A stretch of DNA of 64,000 nt from Nitrospirota bacterium (GTDB lineage: Bacteria; Nitrospirota; Thermodesulfovibrionia; Thermodesulfovibrionales; UBA6898). Shown here in pieces: positions 46,343 to 55,688 of this stretch; position 1 is the stretch's first letter; each line of letters starts with the position of its first letter. Under the pieces are notes generated by a model. The model worked only from the letters and a program-made list of their open reading frames with translations, searched no databases and was not told the origin of the DNA. Position numbers and translations under genes: made by a program. The DNA lies in assembly GCA_016214855.1 (NCBI GenBank), contig JACRMT010000007.1, positions 62,001-126,000 of the forward strand, read 5' to 3'.

Positions 46343-46373
46343 AAAAAAGCCCCCGCAAACCGGGGGCTTTTTT
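46343..46373. terminator. Strong bidirectional terminator
   Basis: A 13-bp perfect stem AAAAAAGCCCCCG/CGGGGGCTTTTTT with loop CAAAC. It ends both the tusA unit (plus) and the cobalamin operon (minus), whose last gene stops at 46388. Confidence 0.95.
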
Positions 46374-46387
46374 ATTGGCAGCTGGAA

Positions 46388-47653
46388 TCAATCATCCTGC
46401 TCTTCTTTGATTACCATATAGAGGAGCGCATCAATACGGTCAATTATCTTCTTAAACAGTCCTCCGTAGCTCTTTGATGAAGAAAAGAGCTCTTCCCGGA
46501 TCTTACGTATTTCAGGGTCATCGCACCGCTCATAAGTGATATACCCGCTCTGCATTGCAAGCCTTTCGAGGACCAGCAATCTCTTTGCCTTTTCCGAAAA
46601 ATAAACAAGCTGCCTGTTGATAGCTTTCAAGTTATTTTCCATATTTCCGTTCTTTGCAGCCGGACGACTTCCAAGCCTTGCAGCAATTTCCCTGACCATG
46701 ATAGAAAGCGTGCAATATTCGAGTCCCCTGACGCCCCTTCGCCACTGAAGAAGCATGGGGTTTCGCCAGAACCAGAGGAAATTTCTGATGCCGAGATCGA
46801 TTATGTCTGATACTGCAGATTCAAGAATACTGATCTCAGATGCAGCTGGTAACGGGAAAGGCGTCTCTGACGACTCCTTATGCCCCATGGTCCTTGACCG
46901 ACAGCCCTGATGACCTTTGAGATATTCCCATAGATTTTTCAGTATCTGAGAGCCATTATTATCATCCAATGTGTCGAAATGCACAAGTGAGAGTAGCACC
47001 CTTCCGCGGCCATAACTCCCCTCTACAACAGCAGGGTCATTAAGGAGTTTTTTGGGGTCGAGGTTGATTTGATAAAGCTTCTCAAGATCTGCCCAGCCAC
47101 CACTGCTTTCTACATCGCCAATATTCAGGTCAGAGCTGAATGCATCCGGCATTGGTTCCCCATATGAGGCGATTACGCTTACGGAATTGTCCTCAACAGT
47201 GAACTGAGGAGGCCACCAGGCATGAAATACAGGCGTCTCAAGGTCAATACCGTGAAAAGCAGGGTGGTCAGATGTTTTAAGAGCAATCCTTCCGCTAAAG
47301 CTCGGGATTCTATTCCTTGTGGGCTTTCGTCTGATCTTTAAAAGACCGATACCATCAAGTGTCGCAAGACCTGCTCCACCGCAGAAGCCGAGATAACTCC
47401 CTCCCTCATGAACAAATCTCTTTACCTCACCAACCCCGATTTCACCCAATGCCTTCATCTTGTTTGATGACCATCCGCCAGGGACAAAGAGCAGAGAATA
47501 CTTATTAAGCTGGCCCTGTTGAATTTCATCAGCCCGAATAAGGTCGAAAGCAAGTCCAGCGCTCTGCAGAGCCTTCAGTGCCATAACTCCCCAGAGAAAT
47601 GATTCGTCCCATAATAGTGCTGCTGCACTTTTCCCGGACACGTTGCTACGCAT
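46388..47653 (-). CDS. BPL_N-type amidotransferase-like protein at the end of the cob operon
   Basis: About 421 residues from the ATG at 47653; an earlier ATG (47686) would overlap cbiG-cbiH by 41 bp. Residues about 10-240 form a class I glutamine-amidotransferase-like fold (biotin-protein-ligase N-terminal type), with LLFVPGGWSSNKM and a possible nucleophile in LGFCGGAGLATLDG. The C-terminal 160 residues are helical and unknown. No ATP-grasp or ligase domain is attached, so biotinylation is unlikely. Its position suggests a cobalamin role, but none is established. Confidence 0.6.
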   Translation of the reverse strand: MRSNVSGKSAAALLWDESFLWGVMALKALQSAGLAFDLIRADEIQQGQLNKYSLLFVPGGWSSNKMKALGEIGVGEVKRFVHEGGSYLGFCGGAGLATLDGIGLLKIRRKPTRNRIPSFSGRIALKTSDHPAFHGIDLETPVFHAWWPPQFTVEDNSVSVIASYGEPMPDAFSSDLNIGDVESSGGWADLEKLYQINLDPKKLLNDPAVVEGSYGRGRVLLSLVHFDTLDDNNGSQILKNLWEYLKGHQGCRSRTMGHKESSETPFPLPAASEISILESAVSDIIDLGIRNFLWFWRNPMLLQWRRGVRGLEYCTLSIMVREIAARLGSRPAAKNGNMENNLKAINRQLVYFSEKAKRLLVLERLAMQSGYITYERCDDPEIRKIREELFSSSKSYGGLFKKIIDRIDALLYMVIKEEQDD

Positions 47654-49430
47654 TATCCCGGAACTGGCGTTTTTTCTCATATCCACGCGGCGTGATCATC
47701 AGATGGTTCCATGTCAGGGTTTTGGAGTTTCCTATGATTATCGTAGTCTGCATATCTATGTCATGCTCAAGCATATGCTCAAGATCAGTAACAACGACAG
47801 ACTCATTCTCTCTCATCGCGGCCTTTACAATGCCGACCGGCGTATCAGGGCGCCGATGCTGCATAATGATCTGACGCGCCCTGCTGATATGCTCAGCCCG
47901 CCCCTTGCTCTTTGGGTTGTACAGTGCAATAACAAAATCTGCTGCTGCCGCAGCATCAAGCCTTTTTTCTATAGTTTCCCAGGGAGTCAGTCTGTCAGAG
48001 AGGCTGACAGAGGCAAAGTCATGCATCAGCGGAGCGCCCAGGCGTGATGCACAGGCATTAAGCGCGGATATACCGGGAATAACCTCAACTTCCAGCTTTT
48101 GAATTCCGGCTTCAGAATTTCGGTTCATCAGCAGTTCGAGCACAAGGCCGGCCATGGCATAAATTCCGGGATCACCCCCGCTGATAACGGCAACTGTTTT
48201 TCCTTCGGTGGCCAGATCTATGGCCTTTCTGCAGCGATCTATCTCCTGCGTCATGCCGGTAGAGACGATCTCTTTATCGGCTGTCAGGGCCTGAATGAGT
48301 TCGAGATACGTTCCGTATCCCACGATCGCATCAGAATCCATAATCGCCTTCTGCGCATAAGGAGTTATGTGATCTATTCTGCCGGGGCCTGTTCCAACAA
48401 TAAATATTTTTCCGTATTCCATTTTCTGCCTTCCTTCTGATTTCCTGGCAACCGCTACGGTAACATTACCGATCTTCTGCTTAGGCACGAGCAGTTGTCC
48501 GCTTCCTGCTGCAAGGAGGGCCGAAGGCTCTGCAACAGCCTGTGCTCCTGTAGCCTTTCTTGCTGCATGCGATGGAGTAACACCTTTAACGGTATTCAGC
48601 TCGTCCGCACTGAAAGCATGAAGATCAAGCCCGCATTTCTCTGTAAATAAGACCAATCCGGGTTCCCTCATCTTAATATCTATCGTTGATATACAACGAA
48701 CAGAAAGAAAGCTCAGGTTATGATCAGCAAGCGTCTTTTTGACGGCAGCGTCGATCTCCTGCGCTGAGGTGCCGCTGTTGCAGCCAATACCGAGCACCAG
48801 ATTCCTGGGCCTCAGATACAAAGCCTGCTTTTTCCCGCCTGCTGTTATTGCTTTAGATGAAATTATCATGTCAGCAGTCCCTGCATCTTCCGTCCAGATA
48901 AATGCCTCCGGCAGCTCGACTTCCACCTCTGCAAGGACAGAGATACTTCCCCTGTTCAGCAGCCTTGTCCCGGTCTTTGAAAGCAGGTCCCAGTTTTCTA
49001 TCACAAGACCGTTTGCCTTGGCCCAGAGATCGATTGAGGGAAGCTTATTCAGATCAGAGGCAGTCGTTATAACCGCCTTCCCTCCGAGATAACCGGCGAT
49101 TTCTTCTGCCTTCTGATTCGCACCGCCAAGATGGCCGGACAACAGACTGATGACATACTGCCCCTTTTCATCCATAACAATGACAGCAGGGTCAGTCTTC
49201 TTATCCCTCATATAAGGCGCAATTGTCCTGATCACAATGCCTGATGCCATAATAAATATAAGGGTATTGTCCTTCTTCCACAGTTGAGATGAAAACGTAG
49301 AAGTATATTTTCTGATGTCTGCTCCCAAGTAATGACCGGCGAGTCTTTCTGCCAGCCCCCGGCCTCTGTTTGTTACATAAAATATCGCAACCTCACCTGT
49401 TTCAGTCTGGTTATTACTTCCTGAACTCAT
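47646..49430 (-). CDS. Fused CbiG (cobalt-precorrin-5A hydrolase) and CbiH (precorrin-3B C17-methyltransferase)
   Basis: 594 residues. Residues 1-335 are CbiG: IFIMASGIVIRTIAPYMRDK near 55, LLSGHLGGAN near 97, and the C-terminal CbiG domain around GIGCNSGTSAQEID. Residues about 345-594 are a tetrapyrrole methyltransferase (IVGTGPGRIDHITPYA; VISGGDPGIYAMAGLV) of the CbiH/CobJ group. They perform ring contraction and then removal of C20. Starts 17 bp inside the 3' end of cbiF. Confidence 0.93.
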   Translation of the reverse strand: MSSGSNNQTETGEVAIFYVTNRGRGLAERLAGHYLGADIRKYTSTFSSQLWKKDNTLIFIMASGIVIRTIAPYMRDKKTDPAVIVMDEKGQYVISLLSGHLGGANQKAEEIAGYLGGKAVITTASDLNKLPSIDLWAKANGLVIENWDLLSKTGTRLLNRGSISVLAEVEVELPEAFIWTEDAGTADMIISSKAITAGGKKQALYLRPRNLVLGIGCNSGTSAQEIDAAVKKTLADHNLSFLSVRCISTIDIKMREPGLVLFTEKCGLDLHAFSADELNTVKGVTPSHAARKATGAQAVAEPSALLAAGSGQLLVPKQKIGNVTVAVARKSEGRQKMEYGKIFIVGTGPGRIDHITPYAQKAIMDSDAIVGYGTYLELIQALTADKEIVSTGMTQEIDRCRKAIDLATEGKTVAVISGGDPGIYAMAGLVLELLMNRNSEAGIQKLEVEVIPGISALNACASRLGAPLMHDFASVSLSDRLTPWETIEKRLDAAAAADFVIALYNPKSKGRAEHISRARQIIMQHRRPDTPVGIVKAAMRENESVVVTDLEHMLEHDIDMQTTIIIGNSKTLTWNHLMITPRGYEKKRQFRDNA

Positions 49431-50214
49431 GCCTGAAATCCTTATGGTAGAGCTTCGACTCTTTTCCCATTGCCTGCTCAGAGGCCTTCAAAGATTTTCC
49501 GACGTATATCAGCGCCGTTTTTTTGATCTTTGCCTCTTCCACAAGATCTGCAATGTTCTTCAGAGTCCCCCTGACAATCTTCTGTTCCGGCCAGGAGGCC
49601 TTCTCAATAACCACAACAGGGGTATTTTTTTGGTACCCCTGCATTAATTCAGCAACAACATTTTTAATCATTCCTACGCTCAGGAAAATGACAAGGGTTG
49701 CCTGATGTTTCGCAAGTCCTGAAAGCCGCTCTTTTTTTGGCACAGGCGTCCTGCCCTCAAGTCTCGTAAATATAACGGTCTGGCTGATCTCAGGTATTGT
49801 GAGTTCCTGCCCCATGGCTGCTGCACCTGCCAGGGCAGATGATACTCCGGGCACCACTTCATAGCTGATGCCCAGTTCCTGCAGGCGCTCTATCTGCTCG
49901 GTTATGGCGCTATAAAAAGAGGTGTCGCCGGTATGCAGCCTCACAACACGTTTTCTTTGTTTAATCGCCCTTCTGATAACGCCGACTATTTCATCAAGAT
50001 CCATCGACGCAGAATCAAAAACCTTCGCCTTCAAACCCTTCAAAAGAGCAGGATTTACCAGGCTTCCGGCATAGATCACCACATCTGCCTTCTTAAGGAG
50101 TTTCTGCCCCTTAACCGTAAGAAGCTCGGGATCGCCAGGACCTGCCCCGACAAAATAAACCTGTTGCTGTTTAAGAGATGGGGAGAGATTCTGTTTTCCA
50201 TTATTGTTTTTCAT
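49414..50214 (-). CDS. cbiF: Cobalt-precorrin-4 C11-methyltransferase
   Basis: 266 residues, tetrapyrrole methylase family: VYFVGAGPGDPELLTVKG near 19, the YAGSLVNPALL loop, HTGDTSFYSAITEQIERL and GVSSALAGAAAMGQELT, all typical of CbiF/CobM. SAM-dependent methylation at C11. Overlaps cbiL by 4 bp and the cbiG-cbiH gene by 17 bp. Confidence 0.93.
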   Translation of the reverse strand: MKNNNGKQNLSPSLKQQQVYFVGAGPGDPELLTVKGQKLLKKADVVIYAGSLVNPALLKGLKAKVFDSASMDLDEIVGVIRRAIKQRKRVVRLHTGDTSFYSAITEQIERLQELGISYEVVPGVSSALAGAAAMGQELTIPEISQTVIFTRLEGRTPVPKKERLSGLAKHQATLVIFLSVGMIKNVVAELMQGYQKNTPVVVIEKASWPEQKIVRGTLKNIADLVEEAKIKKTALIYVGKSLKASEQAMGKESKLYHKDFRHEFRK

Positions 50215-50927
50215 TTCTTCACTATCACCATAGAAAAATAGTTGAGGTCATTATCTGTTACGTCTTTCAGGCTGCGGAATATCTTTTCGTCTTCCATTCC
50301 TGCCCGCACTATATAGACAGCCTTGTCTGTCAGCTGCATTTCACTGAGCTTCTGCCTGATCTGCTCGAAAACCTTATTCACCTTCATCAGCACAACCGTG
50401 TCAAACTTCTGAAGTGTGTCATTGAGGTTTGCTAAATAATTTGCGGGAAGCACCGCGATCCGTTCATCCGCAATCCCGAGATAGACACCAGCCCTGGCAG
50501 CAGATGCCATAATGGACGAGACACCGGGAATGATCTCTACGGTGATGTCAGGATTCAGCGCGAGCAGTCTTTCATGCAGATAGTAAAAAGTGCTGTAAAC
50601 AGTAGGGTCCCCGATCGTGATAAAGACAACATCAATGCCGCTATCGAGCCTGACGAGAACATTCTCGACAGTTTTCTGCCACTGGGCATCAAGATCACCC
50701 TGTTCTGCAGAGCCTCTTGTTTTCCTCATCGGGAAGTAAGCTTCAATAACCTCCTTGCCGGAGAGGTCCAGCAGACTGCTGATTATTGACAATGCAAGGC
50801 TGCTTCCCTCCTCACGTCCCTTCGGCACAAAAATACAGGTTGCAGCCTTCAGTATCCTCAGCCCCTTTAAGGTCAGAAGTTCAGGATCTCCAGGGCCTAC
50901 ACCTATCACAGTCAGTTTTCCGGGCAT
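50211..50927 (-). CDS. cbiL: Cobalt-precorrin-2 C20-methyltransferase
   Basis: 238 residues. Begins MPGKLTVIGVGPGDPELL, with the CbiL/CobI-specific FVPKGREEGSSLALSI and FITIGDPTVYSTFYYLHERL. First methylation of the corrin branch. The start is adjacent to the cbiE-cbiT stop. Confidence 0.93.
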   Translation of the reverse strand: MPGKLTVIGVGPGDPELLTLKGLRILKAATCIFVPKGREEGSSLALSIISSLLDLSGKEVIEAYFPMRKTRGSAEQGDLDAQWQKTVENVLVRLDSGIDVVFITIGDPTVYSTFYYLHERLLALNPDITVEIIPGVSSIMASAARAGVYLGIADERIAVLPANYLANLNDTLQKFDTVVLMKVNKVFEQIRQKLSEMQLTDKAVYIVRAGMEDEKIFRSLKDVTDNDLNYFSMVIVKK

Positions 50928-52193
50928 TTACTTTTTTTCTCCTTTGATTATAAAGACAGGATTCAGCGCGCTCATATGCTGTTTGCTGCCGACTTTTTTA
51001 GACCGGGATACGGAGACCTCTGAAACTTCTGTTTCCAATCCATTATCTGCAAGGGCTTTCATCGCTTCGTTCAGAGTCTCAAGTGTCGCAGCATTGATCA
51101 CGATTATACCTTTTGACATGGCGTTGTTTATCAGGCCCACGAGTTTGGCCATATGTCCGCTGCTGCCGCCGATAAAGACACTGTCAGGACTGGGCAGATC
51201 TTTTAAAGCATCAGGAGCTTCACCTGATATTATTCCGACATTGGATAATCCGAAGTGTGCAACATTCTCCCTGATATTTCCGATCTGCTCTTCATTCTTC
51301 TCTATTGAATAGACCTTTAATTCAGGATAGAGCCTGGCAATCTCGATCGAGACCGATCCCGATCCTGCCCCTATGTCCCAGAATACGCCTTTTTGCGGAA
51401 GCCTCAACTTGTGGATCGATACTGCCCTGACCTCATCTTTTGTTATAAGACCCCTTGAGTGGACAATATCACTCTCCCTCAGACCGAAGATCGGGTCGGA
51501 TGTTTCCGTCTGCCCGCGATCTTTTCTGACTATCACAACATTTGGATCGCTGAAAGACATTTCTGCTATCTCTGCCGGTCTGCCGCTACGGACCTTTTCA
51601 TCATCATATCCCAATCTTTCACAGACATACAGGGTAAGTTCCGGATCAGAATCAAGATACCGGGCAATCACTGACGGATTGTTTTCCCTGTCGGTAAGTA
51701 TAGCGATCTTTTTATGCTTCTTAAGCAGCATCGGCAGGTCTTTCAGTTCGTAAGGCAGTCTTCTTCTTTTTTCAGGATCAGGGCCTCCGTGCAGGCTCAT
51801 CAGAAACGCATCATCCCATGGCTCTCCGATCCCGGCAAAGGCAAGCTGAATGCTCGAAAGATCAGGGAGTATCTCAACATGGGCATGACCAAATTCCTCC
51901 AGCACCTTCCTTCCGATGCCGAAGAAGAGCGGATCGCCTGATGCGAGGAGGACGAGAGGCTGTGACGAGAGATGCGTGATGAGAGATGCGTGAAGAAATG
52001 AAATAGTTTCATCAACCTTATTGATCACCCTTATTTTGTCTTTGACCGCATCGAATTCCGCATATCTCTGAAAAACTTCATAGAGCCTTTTTGATGCAAG
52101 AATCACCTCTGAATTTAAAATCAGCTCCTTTGCTTTTGCATTCAGGGGCCGGTAACCCAAGCCGATGACATATACCTTATTCACTCTCTGCAA
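50928..52193 (-). CDS. Fused CbiE-CbiT (precorrin-6Y C5,15-methyltransferase / C12-decarboxylase)
   Basis: 421 residues. The N-terminal CbiE methylase (1-210; VYVIGLGYRPLNAKA, LLASGDPLFFGIGRKV) is fused to the Rossmann-type CbiT (about 225-421; FWDIGAGSGSVSIEIARLYP). Equivalent to CobL. A 42-nt heptamer repeat (51963-52004) is in frame and encodes about 14 residues (FLHASLITHLSSQP) before the LLASGDP motif. Confidence 0.93.
   Translation of the reverse strand: MQRVNKVYVIGLGYRPLNAKAKELILNSEVILASKRLYEVFQRYAEFDAVKDKIRVINKVDETISFLHASLITHLSSQPLVLLASGDPLFFGIGRKVLEEFGHAHVEILPDLSSIQLAFAGIGEPWDDAFLMSLHGGPDPEKRRRLPYELKDLPMLLKKHKKIAILTDRENNPSVIARYLDSDPELTLYVCERLGYDDEKVRSGRPAEIAEMSFSDPNVVIVRKDRGQTETSDPIFGLRESDIVHSRGLITKDEVRAVSIHKLRLPQKGVFWDIGAGSGSVSIEIARLYPELKVYSIEKNEEQIGNIRENVAHFGLSNVGIISGEAPDALKDLPSPDSVFIGGSSGHMAKLVGLINNAMSKGIIVINAATLETLNEAMKALADNGLETEVSEVSVSRSKKVGSKQHMSALNPVFIIKGEKK
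51963..52004 (-). repeat. In-frame heptamer repeat in cbiE-cbiT (6 x 7 nt)
   Basis: Units TGACGAG, AGATGCG, TGATGAG, AGATGCG, TGAAGAA, ATGAAAT in succession; 42 nt is 14 codons. Confidence 0.7.
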
Positions 52194-53295
52194 TTATCTC
52201 CCCTTCGTATGATACAAGATATGCAACAACCGGGATGCCTGCGGCAATATCTTCGGCATATTCCTTTGCCTTAATGCATACCATTGATAAGAGTTCTGTG
52301 CTCCGCGTTCCCAGTTTTGAGCTGATTTCATCATACATCTGACGCGCGGTGTTGAAATCGCAGGTCGTATCCAAAAGTCCGGGGATCAAATTATTCAAAA
52401 AAAGAGCTGCCTGATGCAGGTCAATAGCACCATGCCTCACATGTGTATGCGGAATACGCATAGCGATCTTCAGCATCTTCGCCCAATGAGCGCTTAGATG
52501 GATCCCTTTAAAATCATGTTTTTTTGCGTCGTTGAGAGAGAACTCGACGTAATCTCCCATCATCACATAGGCCTCTACCGGCAGGTTGCAGCGTTTCATA
52601 TGAGCCTTCTCGGATACTCTCCCGGTAGACAGAACTATCACCTTGCGCCCGGTTGCCCTTGCCACATCCATTGACGCAGTAATACTTGCTGTCCAGGCCT
52701 CTGCCGAAAGAGGTCTCACAATGCCTGAGGTGCCGAGGATCGATATGCCGCCGATAATGCCGAGCCTCGCATTGAGCGTCTTCGTTGCCAGATCCTCCCC
52801 ATTTGGCACTGTAATCGTGATCTCGATGTTTCTGCTGTCCGGCACTTCGTATGCCTTGACAGCTTCTGCCACTGCCGCCCTGATCATCTTCCTCGGCACC
52901 GGATTAATGGCAGGTTCTCCGACAGGAACCGAAAGACCGGGTTTGGTGACTACGCCTACGCCATTGCCGCCTTTGATCACTACTCCGCCATTATCGTTTT
53001 CCATTACATCGACGGTCTTTGCATATGCAACAATTTCAGCATTGTTCGTCACGTCAGGATCGTCACCTGCATCCTTGATTACCGATGCTTCAGCAATCGT
53101 GTTCCCATCCTGAATTCTAAGCCCGGAATTCTGAATTTTGAACGCATGCCTGGTTCCATCAGGAAACGGGATTTCAACATCCGCAACCCCTGCCACCTGC
53201 CCCTGTAACAATATTGTCGCAGCCGCCTTTGCCGCAGCAGCAGCGCATGCACCGGTTGTGTATCCTGACCTCAAAGTACTATTTTTCGATTCCAA
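52177..53295 (-). CDS. cbiD: Cobalt-precorrin-5B C1-methyltransferase CbiD
   Basis: 372 residues. Starts with LRSGYTTGACAAAAAKAA, the CbiD signature, and continues GGNGVGVVTKPGLSVPVGEPAINP. Methylates C1 in the anaerobic route, so the pathway is the oxygen-independent one. A heptamer-like insertion (53111-53145) encodes QNSGLRIQDGN near residue 57. Overlaps cobO by 17 bp. Confidence 0.95.
   Translation of the reverse strand: MESKNSTLRSGYTTGACAAAAAKAAATILLQGQVAGVADVEIPFPDGTRHAFKIQNSGLRIQDGNTIAEASVIKDAGDDPDVTNNAEIVAYAKTVDVMENDNGGVVIKGGNGVGVVTKPGLSVPVGEPAINPVPRKMIRAAVAEAVKAYEVPDSRNIEITITVPNGEDLATKTLNARLGIIGGISILGTSGIVRPLSAEAWTASITASMDVARATGRKVIVLSTGRVSEKAHMKRCNLPVEAYVMMGDYVEFSLNDAKKHDFKGIHLSAHWAKMLKIAMRIPHTHVRHGAIDLHQAALFLNNLIPGLLDTTCDFNTARQMYDEISSKLGTRSTELLSMVCIKAKEYAEDIAAGIPVVAYLVSYEGEIIAESE
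53111..53145 (-). repeat. Heptamer-like insertion in cbiD
   Basis: Five imperfect units of the TGAATTC type. Confidence 0.55.
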
Positions 53296-53797
53296 TTCGT
53301 GCCTTTATGCCTTTCTTTGCATAGTGCTTCACATCCTTCATTTCGGTCACAAGGTCCGCCTTTTCAATAATCCTCTCGTCCGCATACCTTCCGGTTATAA
53401 CCAGTTCGACAGTAGCAGGCTTCATCTCCATAACTTCTATAAGCTCCTCAGTGCTGATAAGGTCACGGTTGACCGCAACATTTGCTTCATCAAGGATGAT
53501 CAGATCATAATCACACGACTGCATGATCATCTTCGCCTCCTCAAGCCCCAGCCTGGCTGCTTCCCTGTCAGATGCATTTGCCTTCTTTTTCAGGATAAAG
53601 CCTTTGCCTGACTGCTTAATGGTTATCAGGTCATCAAAACGCTCGAGCGCCTTATGTTCACTGCACCTGCGTTTTTTTATGAACTGCATGATATATACCC
53701 TCAGTCCTGCTCCGGCAGCCCTCAGAGCAAGACCCAATGCCGCAGTTGTCTTGCCTTTGCCGTTTCCTGTATATACCTGAACATACCCTTTACGCAT
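53279..53797 (-). CDS. cobO: Cob(I)yrinic acid a,c-diamide adenosyltransferase
   Basis: 172 residues of the CobO/BtuR family: P-loop in YTGNGKGKTTAALG near residue 8 and the LIILDEANVAVNRDLI motif near 105. Transfers the adenosyl group from ATP to the corrinoid cobalt. Preceded by cbiO at 53801; overlaps the cbiD start. Confidence 0.94.
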   Translation of the reverse strand: MRKGYVQVYTGNGKGKTTAALGLALRAAGAGLRVYIMQFIKKRRCSEHKALERFDDLITIKQSGKGFILKKKANASDREAARLGLEEAKMIMQSCDYDLIILDEANVAVNRDLISTEELIEVMEMKPATVELVITGRYADERIIEKADLVTEMKDVKHYAKKGIKARIGIEK

Positions 53798-53800
53798 AAT

Positions 53801-54655
53801 TCAGTCTTCCTTTGTATCTTCCATTATTTTTAATATTTCTCTTCTCGCCTCGCCAACCGTAAGAGGCAGCTTTCCAAAGGCGATCTTGTCTTCATGCTTC
53901 AGCCTATAGATCATCTCAGCAATATGCGGCAGCCTCAGTTTCACATGCTCCATGTCGTGAGGCGCGGTAAAGACATCTTCAGGCGTTCCGCCCCTCATGA
54001 TCCGGCCTTTGCTCAGGATATAAAGCCTGTCAAGAAACAGGGGGACAAGATCCACGCTATGCGTTGCCATCACAATGGTCACACCATTTTTCTGATTCAG
54101 ACTCTTCAGCAGATTCATCATTTTATACTCACCCATAGGGTCAAGACCTGCAGTCGGTTCGTCAAGGAGGAGTATCTCATGTCCCATCGCAAGCAGTCCG
54201 GCAATGCATACTCTTTTTTTCTGTCCAAAGCTGAGGTTATGGATAGCCTTGTTGCCATACTCCTGCATTTCGACATCCCTCAGGGCCTTCTTGATCATCT
54301 CATGGGTTTCAAGCCGGCTGAACCCCATATTAAGCGGTCCGAAGGAAACATCTTCAGCCACGGTCGCTGCAAAAAGCTGCTCATCCGGGTTTTGAAAAAC
54401 AAGACCCACCTTCCGGTAGATTTCCCTCGGCGCGAGTTTTCTTATGTCTATGCCATCGAGATGCACGCTGCCTGCAATATCCTGGATCAGTCCGTCCATG
54501 ATCTTGAGGAGCGTGGTCTTGCCGGAACCATTCGACCCGAGGATACCTGCAAACTCACCCTTGCGGATATCAAGATCTACTGCCGACATCGCCTTTGTCC
54601 CGTCAGGATACTTAAATGCCTCTAAACGTACTGCCAGCCTGACTACATCTTCCAT
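53801..54655 (-). CDS. cbiO: Cobalt ECF transporter ATPase CbiO
   Basis: 284 residues, ABC ATPase: Walker A GSNGSGKTTLLK near 36, Q-loop QNPDEQLF, signature LSFGQKKRV, Walker B ILLLDEPTAGLDP, and the ECF-type H-loop ATHSVDLVPL. Energises CbiMNQ uptake of Co2+. Overlaps cbiQ by 13 bp. Confidence 0.94.
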   Translation of the reverse strand: MEDVVRLAVRLEAFKYPDGTKAMSAVDLDIRKGEFAGILGSNGSGKTTLLKIMDGLIQDIAGSVHLDGIDIRKLAPREIYRKVGLVFQNPDEQLFAATVAEDVSFGPLNMGFSRLETHEMIKKALRDVEMQEYGNKAIHNLSFGQKKRVCIAGLLAMGHEILLLDEPTAGLDPMGEYKMMNLLKSLNQKNGVTIVMATHSVDLVPLFLDRLYILSKGRIMRGGTPEDVFTAPHDMEHVKLRLPHIAEMIYRLKHEDKIAFGKLPLTVGEARREILKIMEDTKED

Positions 54656-55401
54656 AGTAATCCCATCACAACCACGAGGGCAACCGATACGGCGATCTCC
54701 GAAGGCTTAAAGGGCTTATGCTGCAGCGAAGGCATGGTGCCGTCATATCCTCTCTGGACCATGGCGACTGTTGCCTTCTGGCTATGCTCAAAGGCCTTGA
54801 GTATCAGGGACCCGGCCAGCACACCGAAGGAGTTCATTCCGCGCCTGACACTCGAATATCCGAGCCTGTTCTTCTGGGCATTATAGATGACCAATGCGTC
54901 TTCGAGGAGCATAAAGATATATCGATAGGCAAACAGCAATATCTCGATCAGCGTTTTCGGAAATCTGAACCAGGCGAGGCCGGTTATCAGGTCTGTAAAT
55001 GAGGTGGCAAAGCCGAGCACTGCAATAACCGAGACTGCTCCGACTATCCGTGCAGCAACCAGCAGTCCGGCTATCAGTCCGTCCCGATAACCTGTTATCT
55101 CAAGACCGAATACCGAAAACGTGAAAAAAACGTCCCTGCCGGAGAAGAAGAATTTTATCAGGACCAGCACACAGGCAATAAAGACAGGCTCCGAAAATCT
55201 CAGCATAAAGACCTTCAGGGATACCCTCATCATTATGCAGAGCAGCAGGCTCATGGCCAGGACAACAAGGGGAAATCCGAATCCCTTGTGGCTCAAAACG
55301 AGGAGAAGAAGAGCAACGGAAACAAGAAGCTTCAGCCTCGCATCGATCTCCGAAAAGATATGCCCTTGCCTCATATGTTCAGATAACAGATGCATGGTCA
55401 T
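54643..55401 (-). CDS. cbiQ: Cobalt ECF transporter membrane subunit CbiQ
   Basis: 252 residues with five or six TM helices and the coupling-helix motifs ending KAFEHSQKATVAMVQRGYDG (A-R-G type). Scaffold subunit linking CbiO to CbiM. ATGA overlap with the CbiN-like gene. Confidence 0.92.
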   Translation of the reverse strand: MTMHLLSEHMRQGHIFSEIDARLKLLVSVALLLLVLSHKGFGFPLVVLAMSLLLCIMMRVSLKVFMLRFSEPVFIACVLVLIKFFFSGRDVFFTFSVFGLEITGYRDGLIAGLLVAARIVGAVSVIAVLGFATSFTDLITGLAWFRFPKTLIEILLFAYRYIFMLLEDALVIYNAQKNRLGYSSVRRGMNSFGVLAGSLILKAFEHSQKATVAMVQRGYDGTMPSLQHKPFKPSEIAVSVALVVVMGLLWKM

Positions 55402-55688
55402 TCTCCGTCCCTGTTTTTCCTTTCTACCAGGACTCTCCAGTAATATCCTGCCATAAATCCGCCAATAGTTCCCGCAAGCAGAAATACAAAAAGCAGGAGA
55501 TCGCCCTGATCTGTGTTGATAAGGGGTTCCCTGGCTTCCCTGCCGTGCTCTTTGGCAAATTTATTGACAACCGACTCATCAACCCCGGACCATTTCTCAG
55601 TGGCCGTAACAAGTGATGAGTAAAGAGTGACGAGCAGGAGAACTCCTATGAAGCATAGAACTTTGAACTTTGAACCTTGAACTCTCAT
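55398..55688 (-). CDS. CbiN-like small membrane subunit of the cobalt transporter
   Basis: 96 residues: an N-terminal TM/signal (about 9-29), a periplasmic loop (WSGVDESVVNKFAKEHGREA) and a second TM (about 66-85). Size, two-TM layout and place between cbiM and cbiQ match CbiN, although the sequence is not the classic CbiN. The N-terminus is encoded by heptamer repeats (55658-55685). Confidence 0.72.
   Translation of the reverse strand: MRVQGSKFKVLCFIGVLLLVTLYSSLVTATEKWSGVDESVVNKFAKEHGREAREPLINTDQGDLLLFVFLLAGTIGGFMAGYYWRVLVERKNRDGE
55658..55685 (-). repeat. Heptamer repeat at the start of the cbiN-like gene (4 x 7 nt)
   Basis: Units GAACTTT, GAACTTT, GAACCTT, GAACTCT on the plus strand. They cover the first codons of the gene and reach within 3 bp of the cbiM stop. 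A further set of units (TGATGAG type) is at 55614-55634. Confidence 0.8.
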